This document shows positions 1 to 11,975 of a stretch of DNA of 64,000 nt, piece by piece. This DNA comes from Fomes fomentarius (lineage: Eukaryota; Basidiomycota; Agaricomycetes; Polyporales; Polyporaceae): contig JABYQN010000006.1 of assembly GCA_022606135.1 (NCBI GenBank), positions 1,178,001 to 1,242,000 of the forward strand, given 5' to 3'. The notes under the pieces are model-generated. The model made no database searches and was not told the origin of the DNA. It saw only the letters and a program-made list of their open reading frames with translations. The translations under genes were made by a program, and so were the position numbers. Each line of letters starts with the position of its first letter. The stretch's first letter is position 1.

Positions 1-181
1 CATCATCCTCAGATTACAACGCAATCCTATCTGTGCATTACAACTTGCTCCAGTCGCTCTGGCCCGGCAATACATATTACACCATACTCCTCCTTCGAAT
101 GACCTCGCCTCATGCAAAACAATAGGACAGCTGACACTTCCACCGGCCCAAGCCCACGCTCTTTTGTCTCCACCCCTCGTG

Positions 182-933
182 TTACAAATATTTCTTTGCA
201 CTCGCCCGCACACGAGCATCGAACACCGGACTCCGTATCGGCGTGTGCGCGGTGTGGAACGGGTTCAGCATCGTCTGCCATTGGTCCGTCATTGTGGCCT
301 CCGGACACCCTGCTCAGGACGCGATCCTAACTCACCTTCACGTACAGCTCCCAAACATCATTGAAGAATGCCTTGATGCCGTCGTCGTTACGGGACTCGT
401 GTAACAGCACGAACTTCATATCTAAGGGTACCGGTCGGCGTCAATCACCTTCAGGCCGTACAGCAACAAAATAGCACCATATGGACGAGCGCGTACTTCC
501 TGGTGTCACAAACGCCGACACATTCCATTCGTTGAACTTATCCACAGACTTCAAGTACCTGCGCAAGGACGGCACAATGCAAGCCCAGTGAAGGGATTTC
601 AGGACAGGATCAAAGACTGGAGACGAACATGACGCTGTCCTTCCGCATAACCTCCTCGATCGCATCCAGACTCGCGTTCGCAATCATTTGTATGACATGT
701 CTTCGATCTTGTCCACCACCTATCCTCGCAGCGCCGCCTTGGCCTTGTTGTGCCTGGCTTGCACTTGCAGCCCCAGACAAAGCATTGAACGTCCCGGCGA
801 ACGCAGAGGTCGACCAGCTTGGAAGATTCGAAGCAAGAGGTGAAGACGTCGCTTGGGAGGGCTTCGACGAGTAGTGTGTCAGCATGTACAGTGGAGTATC
901 CGAGGGCGACAACAGATACAGATGGTGGGACAT
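182..933 (-). CDS. TRS20: TRAPP complex subunit Trs20/sedlin (TRAPPC2)
   Basis: Small longin-fold subunit of the TRAPP tethering complexes, which act in ER-Golgi and Golgi vesicle traffic. The protein begins at 933 with a longin-type strand ([16 protein letters not shown]), continues to IEEVM, and after an intron (about 628-559) reads [20 protein letters not shown], the sedlin signature. A third exon gives [19 protein letters not shown] and a last exon gives [19 protein letters not shown], ending AKKYL. The join at the first intron restores VMYLK exactly as in sedlin. Compared with animal sedlin there is an insertion rich in Ser, Ala and Gln (about residues 20-60). The gene is divergent from the glutathione transferase at 1740. 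Identity is very secure; exact ends of the last two introns are less so. Confidence 0.94.
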
Positions 934-1739
934 GACGGCAGAGAACGACTGAATGATATCGCCCGAGCTCGGAGCAGTAAGTAGTGGAAGCACGTGGCTC
1001 TAATCCCAGAACGCATCAAGATTTAAATAGAGACAAACAACGGCAAGGATTGACTGAACAAACTCTAACCAGACGGTTACTATGTAGTGCCCCTCTTAAG
1101 TTCGTCTCTTGTCTTGTCTTTGGCGCGTCCTTGGTATCATCGTGTGAGCAGAGTTCATCTTTTTCATGTATGCACGTCATACTTAGTGTGCATGCGCAGA
1201 TAATTGTATGATCAACTGGAGGGCTTATTTGTTGTCGGCCTCATCCTTGGTGATTCCCATATCGAACCAGCGAGCGCGAGTAGTTGCCCCCTTGTTGCAT
1301 GCATCATCCTGAGGTCCTTGGTGGAGATGCTGATGAATGCAACACCATCAAGTTGCCGCTCGGACATTCGAAAATCAACACTGACTCCTGCGGAGACCCC
1401 ATACGCAGCGAACATCAAGAAGACTATGAATCAGCCGCAGCTATCCTTCCCACAGCGCCCTCTTCGAATGCGTAAGCATTGAAGGGACGCTAGGAGGGAA
1501 CAAGCAGCTAGAACTTGAGATTAGTACAGAGCTTGCTGCTTTAGTGCGAGCTTAGCAAGCTAGATGATTGGATCGACCACAAATAACCAGCGGCAGCGCC
1601 GTCATCAAGCAAAGAATTCAAAGCAGAAGCTTCTGGGCCATGTGAGAACCCTTAGGGATACATAAGAGCTTCCATCCAAGTAGAGCGTGCCCGAGCATCG
1701 AACCCAGAATCAGTCCCATATTCACATCTATCATCCCAC
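934..1739. other. Divergent intergenic region, TRS20 / glutathione transferase
   Basis: About 0.8 kb between two start codons facing away from each other. It must hold both promoters. I see short ORFs only and no recognisable gene, RNA or repeat. Confidence 0.6.
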
Positions 1740-2693
1740 ATGTCTGGCGAAGCTCCTCTTCTCCTCTACACCGCGCCCACACCGAACGGCCATAAAATCT
1801 CTGTCTTTCTCGAGGAGCTCAAGGAGGCCTATGGTCTCCAATACGAGTGAGTCCAAATCCTAATACTACCTGCTCGGGATACTATCCAGCCGACACTAAC
1901 CTCGGGCCCGCCTACACACAATACACAGCGTCTACAAGATTGACATCAGCAAGAACACGCAGAAAGAGCCCTGGTACATCAAGCTGAACCCGAATGGGCG
2001 CATCCCAACGCTCGTCGACCGCTCGCGCAACAACTTCGTCGTGTTCGAGTCCGCGGCGATCCTCCTCTACCTGCAGCAGCACTACGACAAGGAGAACAAG
2101 TTCTCGTTCGACAAGGATGCGGACCCCGACAACTACAGCGAGCTGCTCCAGTGGATCTTCTTCGCCGTGAGTGTCGCGAGGACAGTGTACATAGGCAGTA
2201 CCAAGCACCCATGCTGATTGATCCGCGGTAATTGTCGTATATCGCAGCACGGAGGCGTTGGCCCCACACAGAGCCAGTCATTCCACTTCTTGAACAGATC
2301 CGCACCTGAGGACATTCCTTATGCCAAGAAGCGTGAGTTCTTCCTCCGCTGAGATGAATACATATGACAGTGACTACTCATCCTGCATACAGGGTACGTG
2401 GAGGAGACGAAGCGCCTCTACGGCGTCCTCGAAATCCGCCTCGAGGGCCGCCACTGGCTCGCTGGACCCGGACCCGGAGTCTACAGCCTCGCTGATATCA
2501 ATGGGGTTCCATTGGTCAGGATGCACGCGTTCGTAGGCGTCGGGTCGCTGGACGAGTGGCCGCATGTGAAGGTTAGGTTCCGTGATTTTCAAAGCTCACG
2601 AGTTTGGCAAATATAAATTGTCATATGCAGGCGTGGGTCGAGCGCGCCCTGGCGCGTCCGGGATTCCAGGCCGGTATCAAGGTTCCGGCATGA
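1740..2693 (+). CDS. Glutathione S-transferase, Ure2-like
   Basis: Cytosolic glutathione transferase, expected to conjugate glutathione to electrophiles or reduce peroxides. Five exons (1740-1846, 1929-2166, 2248-2332, 2393-2571, 2631-2693) join in frame to 223 residues. The N-terminal thioredoxin fold opens [21 protein letters not shown] and holds [11 protein letters not shown] (cis-Pro loop) and [11 protein letters not shown] (Glu-Ser that binds the glutathione gamma-glutamyl group). The helical C-terminal domain holds [16 protein letters not shown] and SLADI, the usual N-capping box. This pattern (TAPTPNG, FES) is that of the Ure2p-like class, which is expanded in wood-decay fungi, where members take part in detoxifying plant extractives. 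No targeting signal is seen. Substrate cannot be told from sequence. Confidence 0.93.
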
Positions 2694-3538
2694 GGCATCT
2701 GACTAGCGCAATAGAGTGTACCATTAGCCACTACAGACGTCTAGGGGAATATAGCCGCTTGATACGGTCGAAGATGACGAGTACATTTTGTCTCATCCAG
2801 GAAGAGCCAGTGGGTAGCGGCAAAGTTGCTGTTTGGCGAGTCGCGCCGTGCTCTTTCTGAGATTTTATAAAGCGCCCGTACATGTGTGCTTGGTTAACTA
2901 TCATGGATATATTCGTAACAACTGGCTTCAATGTTTTACTTAATGATCTGTAAGTTGGCAGCTTAGGGGTATAGGTCTTGATGTCCTGAGTGCCTTGTGA
3001 CCACTGCACTGCTGAATTTTAGGGTGGCATGACGCTAGGGGACGCCATGTGAGTGGATGGCTTGTCTGGATCCTAAGACTCGTCACTCAGTTCAATGTGC
3101 CCATATTTGATGCTGACGAAGTCGTCTAGCACTGGCATTGAGACACGGTTCCTTATACCGCTGAAGTCTGTACGGTCATAACAAGTCCTCACGTCATTCG
3201 CGATATCTGTCTCCTATTGAAGGAATCCCCCCTGTCACAGAGGCCTAGTCATCGGGATTCGGAGGGGACATCTACAACTTGAAATTGGCGAAGAGATGCA
3301 ATAAACATCGTAATCGTTTCGCCTGGCACTTCAGGTTGTGTTTGGCTCAACCGATGGTGGTAAGTGTCATATTAGTGAACTTGACGGCCGGCGTACTATT
3401 CATGAATGGACTCTAATGCTCTCACATCAGACTACGAAGGTTATACAGTTATGCACACGTTGGATACGCAGCCAGTGTCTCGTAATACAACCACCCCACC
3501 GATCATCACATCCACAGTTTCTCAACCACATGCATAGG
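2694..3538. other. Convergent intergenic region
   Basis: About 0.85 kb between the 3' ends of the glutathione transferase and the NKAP-like gene. It is comparatively AT-rich with no open frame of note; probably 3' UTRs and spacer. Confidence 0.5.
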
Positions 3539-5253
3539 TTATTTAGCCGCACCTTGCGACTTCAGCTTCTCCTGCACAAGCTGCTGGAACTCCTCCCTCA
3601 AGATGGCTTCCCGCCGCTCGCGCTCCTCCTGCTGCAGCTTTAATATTCCCCGCTTCTCCTCCGCACTGATAACCTGGTTCTCCTTCCGCATCCGCACTGC
3701 GTTCATGCGCCGGTGCCTGCTCCCGCTCATCACGTACCCCACCGACTCGAAAGTCGCGATCTCGCCTGACGACAATCCGATTTCTCCACGCCGCGGAATA
3801 CGCACGTCCGTTCCATCCTTCAGGAACGCAGCCATCGCGCTACCTTCACCGCGCAGCAAAGCACCACCGTACTGTCGCTCATCCACCTTGTTCCGCGACG
3901 ACGACTTGGCATTGTACAGTTGCGGCCCGACCTCATCATCGAAGTCGTCGTCCTCGGCGGGCGCCTTGTCCTTTGGATCAGTGGACGACGAGGCTAATAG
4001 AGGCGGAGGCATGGACGCAGAGGAGGCGCCGCCCTGACCAGATTGGGAGAAGGAAGTGACCATGCCCGCGACAGGCTTCTCCACCCACTCATCTTCGCCG
4101 GGTGTCGAGGGCGGGCGCTGTTCGGGACTCTTGGTCCGCGTCGCACTGCGCCTGCTTGAGCTGCGGTGGCTCTTGCTGCGTGACTGGTGCCTTTTCCTCC
4201 GGGACCGATCACGGTCACCATCGCTGTCTTCGTCGTCATACCGCCTGGAACGCGAACGATGCCTGCGGTGTTCACGATCGCGGTCCTTCTCCTTCTCCCT
4301 CTCACGTTCCTTCTTCTCTTTACGCGTCTTCTTGCGTTCCTTGCGCTCGCGACGGCGGCGCTCTTCTTCCGAGTCGCCGGAGTCAGTGTCCGAGGCCGAC
4401 TCGTCGCGGGGACGTTTGCGAGACTTCGTCTTCTTGTGGCGTTTAGAGTCGCGGGTTGGAGAGCTGCATGGAACTTGTTGAGTATATCACTCTCATTTAG
4501 AATGGAATGTATGCACGTACTCGATTCGGGTCGGCTCCTTCGGTGACGGTGGCCATAGTATGATTGTACTCGCTTCTCTTTGTTGTCTCCGGCTGTGTGC
4601 ACTTGTATCAGTCTCTACACTCGCATATACTAAAAGACAAACTTCGATGTTTACCTGTCCATGAAGTCAGCACCTCCTCCACTGTAACCACCTCCGTGCG
4701 GATGCCTCGCATCACGATTGTGGTACATGTTGTCCGGTTGCCGCCACGCAGCCTTGCTTGTCCCGTTCTCCTCAATCGCACTATCTCTCTCGCCCTCTCG
4801 CCCTCTCCCAGGTGACGACCTGCGATACTCCCCATACTCAGGACTGCCCCTTCTTCCCCGTCCTCCATCCCTCTCCCTCTCCCGTTCTCTACGCTCCTCC
4901 CGCTCTCTATCCCGTTCATGGTCCACACTCCTGCTACGGCTACGCTTCCTCCGCTTCTCGGAGCCTTCATCCCGGTCGTTGTCGTTGAAGTAATCGTCCG
5001 CCCTCGCACGCTCCCTATCACGTCGCCTGCTCCGGTCCCCGTATCCACTCCGTCGCTCGTCTCTGTCACTGTCCCTCTCTCCACCTCTCTCTCTGTCCCG
5101 CCCAAACTCGTCCTTCCCACGTCTTGAGCTTGAGTCCCCACTGCGCGGACGCGAACGTGTCCCGGATTGTCGAGGAGGTGATGACGTGCGGCCGCGCGTG
5201 TTTGATGATTCTTGCGGGACGAGGCCCATACGAGATGGATGTACCATCGCCAT
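3539..5253 (-). CDS. NKAP / SynMuv C-terminal family nuclear protein
   Basis: Nuclear RS/RD-rich protein of the NKAP family, linked in other eukaryotes to spliceosome function and transcriptional repression. Three exons. Exon 1 (5253-4655) is a long Arg/Asp/Glu/Ser-rich low-complexity tract with RERERERD and SRSRS stretches. Exon 2 (about 4597-4525) reads LWPPSPKEPTRI, a short conserved NKAP element. Exon 3 (about 4468-3539) begins SPTRDSKRHKK and ends with the diagnostic NKAP C-terminal domain: YGGALLRGEGSAMAAF, IPRRGEIGLSSGEIATFE, GYVMSGSRHRRMNAVRMRKE and a charged terminal helix. Start 5253 (MAMVHPSRMG) is the most downstream ATG before the RS tract; an upstream in-frame ATG at 5370 is thought to lie in the 5' UTR. 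Divergent from the AAA+ gene, 361 bp away. Confidence 0.92.
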
Positions 5254-5614
5254 TCTGATTCGCTGTTCTAAGTATCGAGACCTTTCGTGTGTTTCGATAC
5301 GGTCGATCCGAGTCGGAGTGAGCAAGAGTAGCGGTGTGAGTGTTAAAGACAAAGTGTAGGGGGGCAGCAAACGAGGCGTGGGAATGATTTAGACGCCACC
5401 TTGTACTATGGGCGCTTGGGGTTGTGAACACATCAACGCCGAACGGTCATGATACTTTCAACTTTGCACTTGGCTCCCCTACTTAGCAGACGTCCTATCA
5501 AGTCAGTATCAGCGAAGGGCGGGACGGTCCTACGACACATCGCACACTTCTCTACCCCGGATACAAACACATGCACTTGGATATTCTGATCCGAGCACGC
5601 GGTAACCAGCAGCC
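5254..5614. promoter_or_regulatory. Short divergent promoter region (NKAP-like / AAA+ gene)
   Basis: About 360 bp between two diverging start codons; both promoters and 5' UTRs must lie here. No individual element is recognised. Confidence 0.45.
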
Positions 5615-8187
5615 ATGAATTCCGAGTCGAATGCACCTCCGGATCCAGGGACTCCGGCATACCTACCTGGACTTATTGCCCGAGCACGCTCAGCTCTTCC
5701 TGACCTGCCTTTGGAGCCTGTCATTTTACAGAGCCTTCTGCTTTGCCTCATAGCTCAACCTCGTCTACCGGCTCGCGCTGTCAACCCAGAGCACACTACC
5801 GGGACACATGTCGGTTTACATCTCATATTGCGAACCAAGGAGGAGGATGTTGGACTTGTGGTCAGCCTCGTTACACTTGTGAGTCGCCCTAGTTCACGCC
5901 ATCATTTTGCTTCGCTTTACTCCATGACTTTCATAAACACATCATGGAGGCATCGGAAAGTGAGACCGCGCAACATTGGATAATTGTTGGTAGATCTTAT
6001 GAGCCATCGTACATTAGGTCAAAATACGACGCATTGCTCAATGTATGCCTGTTGAGATGTTATATCAAGTGATGCTGAGTTTTCCATCACTCACACCTTT
6101 GCACTGGGCTGCGCAATGAACTGAACTTGCATGCTATAGACATTGCAACATATTCTCGGGATCACCACTCATAAGCACAAGGTAGCTCCGAAGGTTCGTC
6201 AGACATCTGGTAGTAGCCTCCGCTCGAATGCGCAATTGCAGCAGCATACAACGAACACTTCGGCACAAGTCGATCATCCCGACGCGTTTCTGCGGTTGCT
6301 CTTCTTCCGACGCATACCCCATACCTCCTTCTCCTCTCATCGTAGCAGCACACCTCGTTCGCGTGTCGATGCAACTCCTCGCTCAGGGCATGTCCCCTTA
6401 ACAGGTGCTTCGAAAAGCCCGCGCAATGTCGGCCATGCACCCCAACGTTCCTCGTCGTTCCCAGCCACGAGCACAGACGGCGAGGACGAAGACCACTACT
6501 TCGATGCCGCCTCGCTTGCGTCGTCTCGCCGCCCACTCCTGGCGGGACAGACACCAGGATCGACTATGCGATCTCATGCCTCGCGAGGTCGACCAGCCAA
6601 TCAAAGACTCCGAACGGACCCACTCCCCCTATCGTCCTTGTTCATGCCCCCAGGTGTCGCAGAGGCGGACGAGCTGGCGCATTCTGCGCTCATATCGCCG
6701 GACAGCATGCGTGCACAGAAGAGTGTTCCGAATAGCGAGCGGGGCAGCGAACACGGCGGAACCGTTTCCGCTTTACCCAAGGCAGTAGTCGTCTCCGGAT
6801 TGGAACACAGCGCGACCCCGTCCCAGCGTGCACTCATGCGTGTACTGACGGAGAGAAGAGTCGTTTTCGACGGCGACGAGGATGACGGGACTGATTTTTC
6901 AGAGCGAAGCCTCGATGCCGACGGGGGGACCTGGAACTTACCTGAAGGGTTCATGATGGTTTACGTGTGCAAGTTCGACCCTCACGAGCGACCTACTATC
7001 TTGCGTGGCCTGGTAAGCAGTGTGCACGCTGTACGAGAATATAATATGCATGCTGACATCCACATTGTCCATTACAGCTCGATAAGTTCTCCATGAGTGC
7101 AGACGTCAACCTGCAACCCTCCGTAAGACAAAGTTATCTCGCCTACCGCACCTCGCATACACCAACGCCTCGCGGTACACCCATTCCATCACCTCTAGCA
7201 TTACCGCCCTACTTCGCCGCACCGACCCCAGCGCACCACTCCCCCGCCCGTCGTCCTACTCCATTGCCTACACCTACGCCGATAGCCCCGCCCGCCTTAC
7301 TCGTGTCCGAGCTAAACTACCTCCGCACGCTTGCACGTCCATACCCCGTCGCGGCGCCAATCTTCTACCCCTCTGTCCACGCAACCACACAGGGCCCAGT
7401 GACGGCGCCCCTGCCACCTCATCCGCCGCCATACGCTGCACTACACCCATCACTGGACATGTACTTGCTCGACCTCTTCGCTGCGACGCGCCACCACCCT
7501 GCACTCGACGGGACATTGTTGACGATGCGTGCACACATGGATGCGGAAGCCCTGGCGCGCGCGTTCCGGGTGCTCAATGGTGATACAATCGGAGCGACCT
7601 TGGTATACCAGGAGGCACGGCTGGGTGATGCAGACACCGCTGCCTTCGACGGGGGCAGCTGGACCGACGGAGGATCTGCAGCGTGGAGGAGCGCTGAGAG
7701 TCTCGGAAGGAGGACACGCTTCAACGAGGCCGGGAGCCGCCTCGATGTCGGGAAAGGCTCAGATGAGTACGGGTATGAAGGAGAGCACGGAATCAGGGTC
7801 CGCGTCGATGACGAGGACGGGGGCAGCCATCGCTCGTTCTCGGCAAGGTTTGAGGGTCTGCCGGACGCTCCGGATCCCGAGCTCGCCCCCGCGGATGCGC
7901 TGGACGCGGCTATCAAGAGCGCGTGGCCGGACGTTTGGGACGTTTCTGAAGAGGACGTCGCGAGGATATTTCCGCGCGTTGTCTCGCACCGTCTGAGGGT
8001 GCGGGATGGACCGGACGACGAAGTCCTGAGCAGTGTGGTGTGGCCTGCTTGTTCGGCGGACGGGGCCACTGAACCGGCAATGGAAGGGCGGCCGGTGGGC
8101 GAGGCTGCAGGTGCAGATGGGACCAGGTTAGGCTGGGAGCGGAAGACAGTGAAGGAGTTTTTGGTACGGATCCTAGCAGATGTATGA
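5615..8187 (+). CDS. AAA+ protein related to MoxR/Mg-chelatase, no visible Walker A
   Basis: Four exons (5615-5878, 5950-6042, 6140-7012, 7078-8187) join in frame to about 779 residues. Residues near 340-410 read like the second half of a MoxR/Mg-chelatase AAA+ module: SQRALMRVLTERRVVFDG resembles the segment after Walker B, LPEGFMMVYVCKFDPHERP resembles sensor 1 with its following loop, and LRGLLDKFSMSADV resembles the LLDRF segment. The C-terminal part has LDMYLLDLFAATRHHPALDG and a helical lid-like region, then a variable acidic tail. The N-terminal 90 residues are a conserved-looking helical domain; the middle (about 150-330) is Ser/Arg-rich and probably disordered. I find no GxxGxGKS/T motif, so ATP hydrolysis is doubtful. 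Role unknown. Gene model confident; family assignment is an inference from motif order. Confidence 0.8.
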
Positions 8188-8293
8188 ATACCATACCATG
8201 CAGCTCGAGACCAATTTCTCCCTCGCAGCAAGCGGGATCCCGGATTGATTGCGTTGTCGTATGTACTCGCAACAGGAGAGAGGAAAGGGTGAA

Positions 8294-9109
8294 TCATTGA
8301 GTGAGTACCTCGTTCCCTCGGAATATGACATGACCTTGGCGCTCGAACAGAGGCGGCATATGTGGCGGTTGACGGGGCTTCCTAACTCTGCGTACCTCCG
8401 CAGAGGAAATTTGGGGAGCCGGAGGGTCGACATCCATTGCGGACGTCTCGTTTCCACCCGCAACGGCACATGGTCCCGCTGCGAGAGAAGGCGGGTTTAC
8501 GGTATATGTATCGTTGGACACTGGCAGCGCAGTCTCCTCGGTTGGCAGTGCATCTGGAATGAGTACTGGGGCAGCCGGTATGCGTCTCACTGTACCGCAT
8601 GTGTGACAGGTATATGTAACGATCTGCCCGTGACCGCGCCGAGCTAGGACAAACGAGATCGTTAGGTCCAAAGGTGTCAAGTCGAGGCGTATCTGGTACA
8701 GACTTTTGATTCGCACGGAGCTTGTAGAGCCTGGGACGAGTATCGTGTCGCACTTCTTGCACAGTGTCCGTTTGATAGACGGATCCCTACAAGTAGCTAT
8801 ATTAGACATTGATCCGCAACTTTCCTGCGATTCCACTTACATCCTAACCATTGCCTTCTGACCAACGATGCGCATAGTGCTCACGTAGCTTCTAGATAGC
8901 TCTGACGTGTTTTGCGGATTTCGTATGGAGTTTCTCGTCTTCCCTCTGTCCTTGTGATAAACCTGACCATGGTTCAAGGGCGTCCATTGGGCGATAGTAT
9001 TGAGATACGTGCTGGCCTGGTAGAGAAAATTGATGCGCTGGATAATGTCTCTATTAGCGACGTTGTTCAAACTTGCGACTGGTTCCTGATTTCTGTTTTT
9101 CTTGCCCAT
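8294..9109 (-). CDS. RPR2: RNase P/MRP subunit Rpr2 (Rpp21)
   Basis: Nuclear RNase P protein subunit involved in 5' maturation of tRNA precursors. The protein starts MGKKNRNQEPVASLNN and has the family N-terminal helix DIIQRINFLYQASTYL. After one intron (about 8989-8909) it reads LSRSYVSTMRIVGQKAMVRM; a second intron (about 8849-8797) joins to DPSIKRTLCKKCDTILVPG. The paired CKKC and CHTC motifs form the expected four-cysteine zinc site, with the conserved RTLC-x2-C...LVPG signature. The C-terminal third is variable (Pro/Val rich). At roughly 220 residues it is longer than human Rpp21 (154) because of this tail. The start codon lies only 160 bp from that of the divergent rhomboid gene. Confidence 0.93.
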
Positions 9110-9269
9110 GTTGCGATATCGTCGCCAAAAGCAGCCTCAGTCCCTCAGAACCAAAGGGTGTTGCCAAACGGAGACAAACAACGCCCATGCCGAGTGGACG
9201 CGTCTGCAGGGTTAAGGTTACTTTGAAGTATACTCTGCACGCGTCTTGGCCATCGACCTGTGTGTCCAG
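9110..9269. promoter_or_regulatory. Compact bidirectional promoter (RPR2 / rhomboid)
   Basis: Only 160 bp separate two opposed start codons, so both genes must share or overlap core promoters. No TATA box is evident. Confidence 0.5.
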
Positions 9270-10566
9270 ATGAAGAGGTCCTTGGTGTCGCTCTCCCCGC
9301 TCCTCTCGTCCTTCATACTCCTCGCAAAGACGACCCGTCATGCAATCTGGCTTGCCCCCCGGCTTCGCACATCCTCGCAATTCTCAACACTAAGACTGGG
9401 AGCTTCAGCTTCACACACGCCCCTTCGACTGCCACAGCCACCCACCTTCGTCTCCGGCGAGCAATCTATCTGGAAATTTGTCTCAAGCAAGATCAAAAGG
9501 GCCACGCACCGGAGCGGTATCAACAGAGCTTCCGGACCAAGAGGTGGACACGGTGGAGGTGGAGGATCGCGCGGTCCATGGGACAACCTGCGCGACCGCA
9601 TCAATTCTATCCCGCAGAACGTCATCTTTTGGGGTATCATGGGCCTGAATGGCATCGTCTTCGTGTCATGGAACCTTGCGTGGATGAAATACGTATGTCA
9701 CAACTCACGGTGCACTTTCAGACAGACGCATCTGACACTCTCGGAGGGCTCTTATAGCAAAGCACCCATGACCCATCTTCGTACATATGGATGAAGAACC
9801 ACTTTGTCTCAAGCATAGAGAACCTGAACGCCGGGCGGTGGTGCGTTATCATCTTTTGTAGTGTCCCTCGTCATCGGCTGATTCGGGCAATACCACAGGT
9901 ACACTCTCCTGACATGCTGTTTCTCGCACGAGAACACCATGCACCTCTTCTTCAACGGCTTCACGTTCTTCTACATGGCCCCGTTGGTCCTCTCCATCCT
10001 CGGCAACTTCAGCTTCCTAGGTCTCTACCTCGGAGGTACGTGTGCTTCTGTTATCTTGTCATTCCCCTCTCTTCTCTCCATCTCTTCCTCCTTCCTCCTT
10101 CCCCCTTCTCCCGCATCCACCCTACCGCGATTCCATGGGATGCATATGCATATCTCACCTCCTATCCCGCATTAGGCGGCGTGTTCTCTAGTCTCGCAGG
10201 TATAGCCTGGCGCAAGTACTCCGAGCGAAGAGCACCAGCACAGCCGTCAGGCTCGCACGGCGCGAGCGGTGCCATCTACTCCGTCGTCTCGTTCTTTGCA
10301 TGCGTCGCGCCCACCGCCACATTCTACCTGTTCGGCATCATCCCACTGCCCGCCTGGGGGCTTGTAACTGGCATATTCCTCTTTGACGGCTACAGCGCCG
10401 TAAACCACCAGGTGTGTACTATGATTATCTAGTTTCTTGGGACAGGTGCTGATAAGGATGCTACTCTTTCCCTGTATAGCGAGCTGGTACGGATACTGCA
10501 GGACACATTGGCGGATTGCTCGCTGGTATCGGTTACTTTGTAGCAAAACGCTTGAGGATAATGTGA
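9270..10566 (+). CDS. PCP1: Mitochondrial rhomboid intramembrane serine protease (Pcp1/PARL type)
   Basis: Intramembrane serine protease of the mitochondrial inner membrane; in yeast the orthologue processes Mgm1 and Ccp1. Five exons (9270-9692, 9758-9840, 9899-10035, 10176-10411, 10480-10566) give about 321 residues. The Arg/Ser-rich N-terminus fits a mitochondrial presequence, followed by a Gly-rich linker. A first membrane segment (VIFWGIMGLNGIVFVSW) precedes GRWYTLLTCCFSHENTMHLFFN, the rhomboid loop/TM region. The catalytic Ser lies in GASGAIYS and the catalytic His in TAGHIGGLLAGIGYF, both intact. The extra N-terminal helix (1+6 topology) supports PARL type. The TTG at 9246 was rejected as start; ATG 9270 begins MKRSLVSLSP. 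Confidence 0.94.
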
Positions 10567-10751
10567 AGGCTCGGCTCGCGTGGGTTCCGCGGTCTCGTAC
10601 ACGACGCACACATCTACACTATGCTCAGTTGCTACTAACACTTGGTATCGCATTGCAATCATCATCACCGCTCCGTCCTGTCAAGAGAATGCAAATGTAT
10701 CATACGCCTACTACAGCCTCAATAAAGTACTACTACCCCGAACAACCTAAG

Positions 10752-11956
10752 CTAGAATCTCGGAGTGCCTTCAACGGGCGGGATAGGGTCTTTCGGGCCA
10801 ACGGGCGCCACGACGTAGTAACTGAAGAACAGGATCTTGAAGCACAGTGCAACGGCCGCGTGGAGGACCGCAAGCAGGACAATGATGAGCCGTACAGGCT
10901 TCGCGTCCGCCTGCATTGGACAACCGGGAAAGCAACGACTATCAATCAGTGACTAGGCCTCTCACCATCAGAACCACATGAGAATACTTACCGTCGCAAG
11001 CACGGGGTAGACGTTCGCAGCCAGGTACCACCCCGAGAGGCCAAAGCCTAGGCCGACGAGCACCCATCGCACGATCGGAACCCAGATGACACACAGGATC
11101 TGCAGTGAAGGCTGTTGAGCGCACTCCCGCACGAAACTGAGACAGCGATAGAATTAGGAATTGGACGTACCGCGACCGGGATCCACACGAACTGCCCGTA
11201 ACCCCACACAGCGATCGCCTCGACGACGCTCCACTCTCCGACCCCGAGATAACGGAGGGCAAGCCACAAGAGGACGGGCACGCCGATGCCGTACGAGTAC
11301 ACGAGGCCGACGGCGGTAGAGAGCAGGCCGAAGTCGTACTCGAGCACCGCGGCGGACGAGTCGCCTGGGTCGGAGAGGTAGGCAACGATCGAGGATGCGA
11401 GCGAGGAGCAGACGAAGAGCGCAAAGACGAGCGTAGTGAGCGTCCAGAAGGGCCCGTAGAGGTCTGCACTTGGTGTTAGGTGGGCGGAGGTGTAGTTTGC
11501 GGAGGTGGGGATGAGGGTGGTGTAGCAGCGGCGGATGACCTTTGTTTAGGCAGATATGGGAAACATGATAGGTGTGCTTTAGTACTCGCTTGGTTGACGA
11601 CGAGGAAGTATTTGACGTGGAACGGGGTGGAATCTACAGGTACTTACGGTCTTCGTGTCGACGTCAAAGTACGGTTGGTAGTACTCGAGCTGCCAGAAGC
11701 CCGAGTTTCCCTTCGCGGAACCATCAGAAATAAACCCTGTCAACACCATGCACCCGTATTTTAGTCGAGTGACCGTCCTCATCCTCGTCACATTTGCAGG
11801 TACGCACCTCGCGATGCATTAGTGCCCGGCTCCGCCGCACGCGCATCCGTGCTCAGAAATGCTAGCAAGCAACTACCGTCTCAATGTGCCATGCCATTAG
11901 AAGCTTTATGGGGCGAGCATACATTGGAACTGTAGCCTCTCCGGGCCCTCCTCCAT
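10752..11956 (-). CDS. YIPF1/2-type Yip1-domain Golgi membrane protein
   Basis: Multi-pass Golgi/early secretory membrane protein that interacts with Rab GTPases in vesicle traffic. The diagnostic motif FWQLEYYQPYFDVDTKT is seen near 11710-11655, followed after introns by LYGPFWTLTTLVFALFVC and the TM-rich block YDFGLLSTAVGLVYSYGIG...EWSVVEAIAVWGYG and FVWIPVA. Another intron leads to WVLVGLGFGLSGWYLAANVYPVLAT and the last exon (about 10890-10752) has VRLIIVLLAVLHAAVALCFK and ends GTPRF. The 5' end is uncertain: a candidate first exon starts at 11956 with MEEGPERLQFQ, which suits the family's LQFQ/LQFK N-terminus, but I could not fix the intron(s) joining it to the conserved part. A perfect CRE palindrome lies 20 bp upstream of this start. 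Confidence 0.85.
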
Positions 11957-11975
11957 ACGCTACAACGGAACAGAC

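Noticed and set aside
7419..8297. 292-codon minus-strand ORF
   Set aside because: Lies fully opposite the last exon of the AAA+ gene; Ser/Pro/Arg-rich composition is the antisense shadow of a GC-rich coding exon.
9246..9269. TTG start eight codons before the rhomboid ATG
   Set aside because: Non-ATG start without support; the ATG at 9270 gives a suitable mitochondrial presequence.
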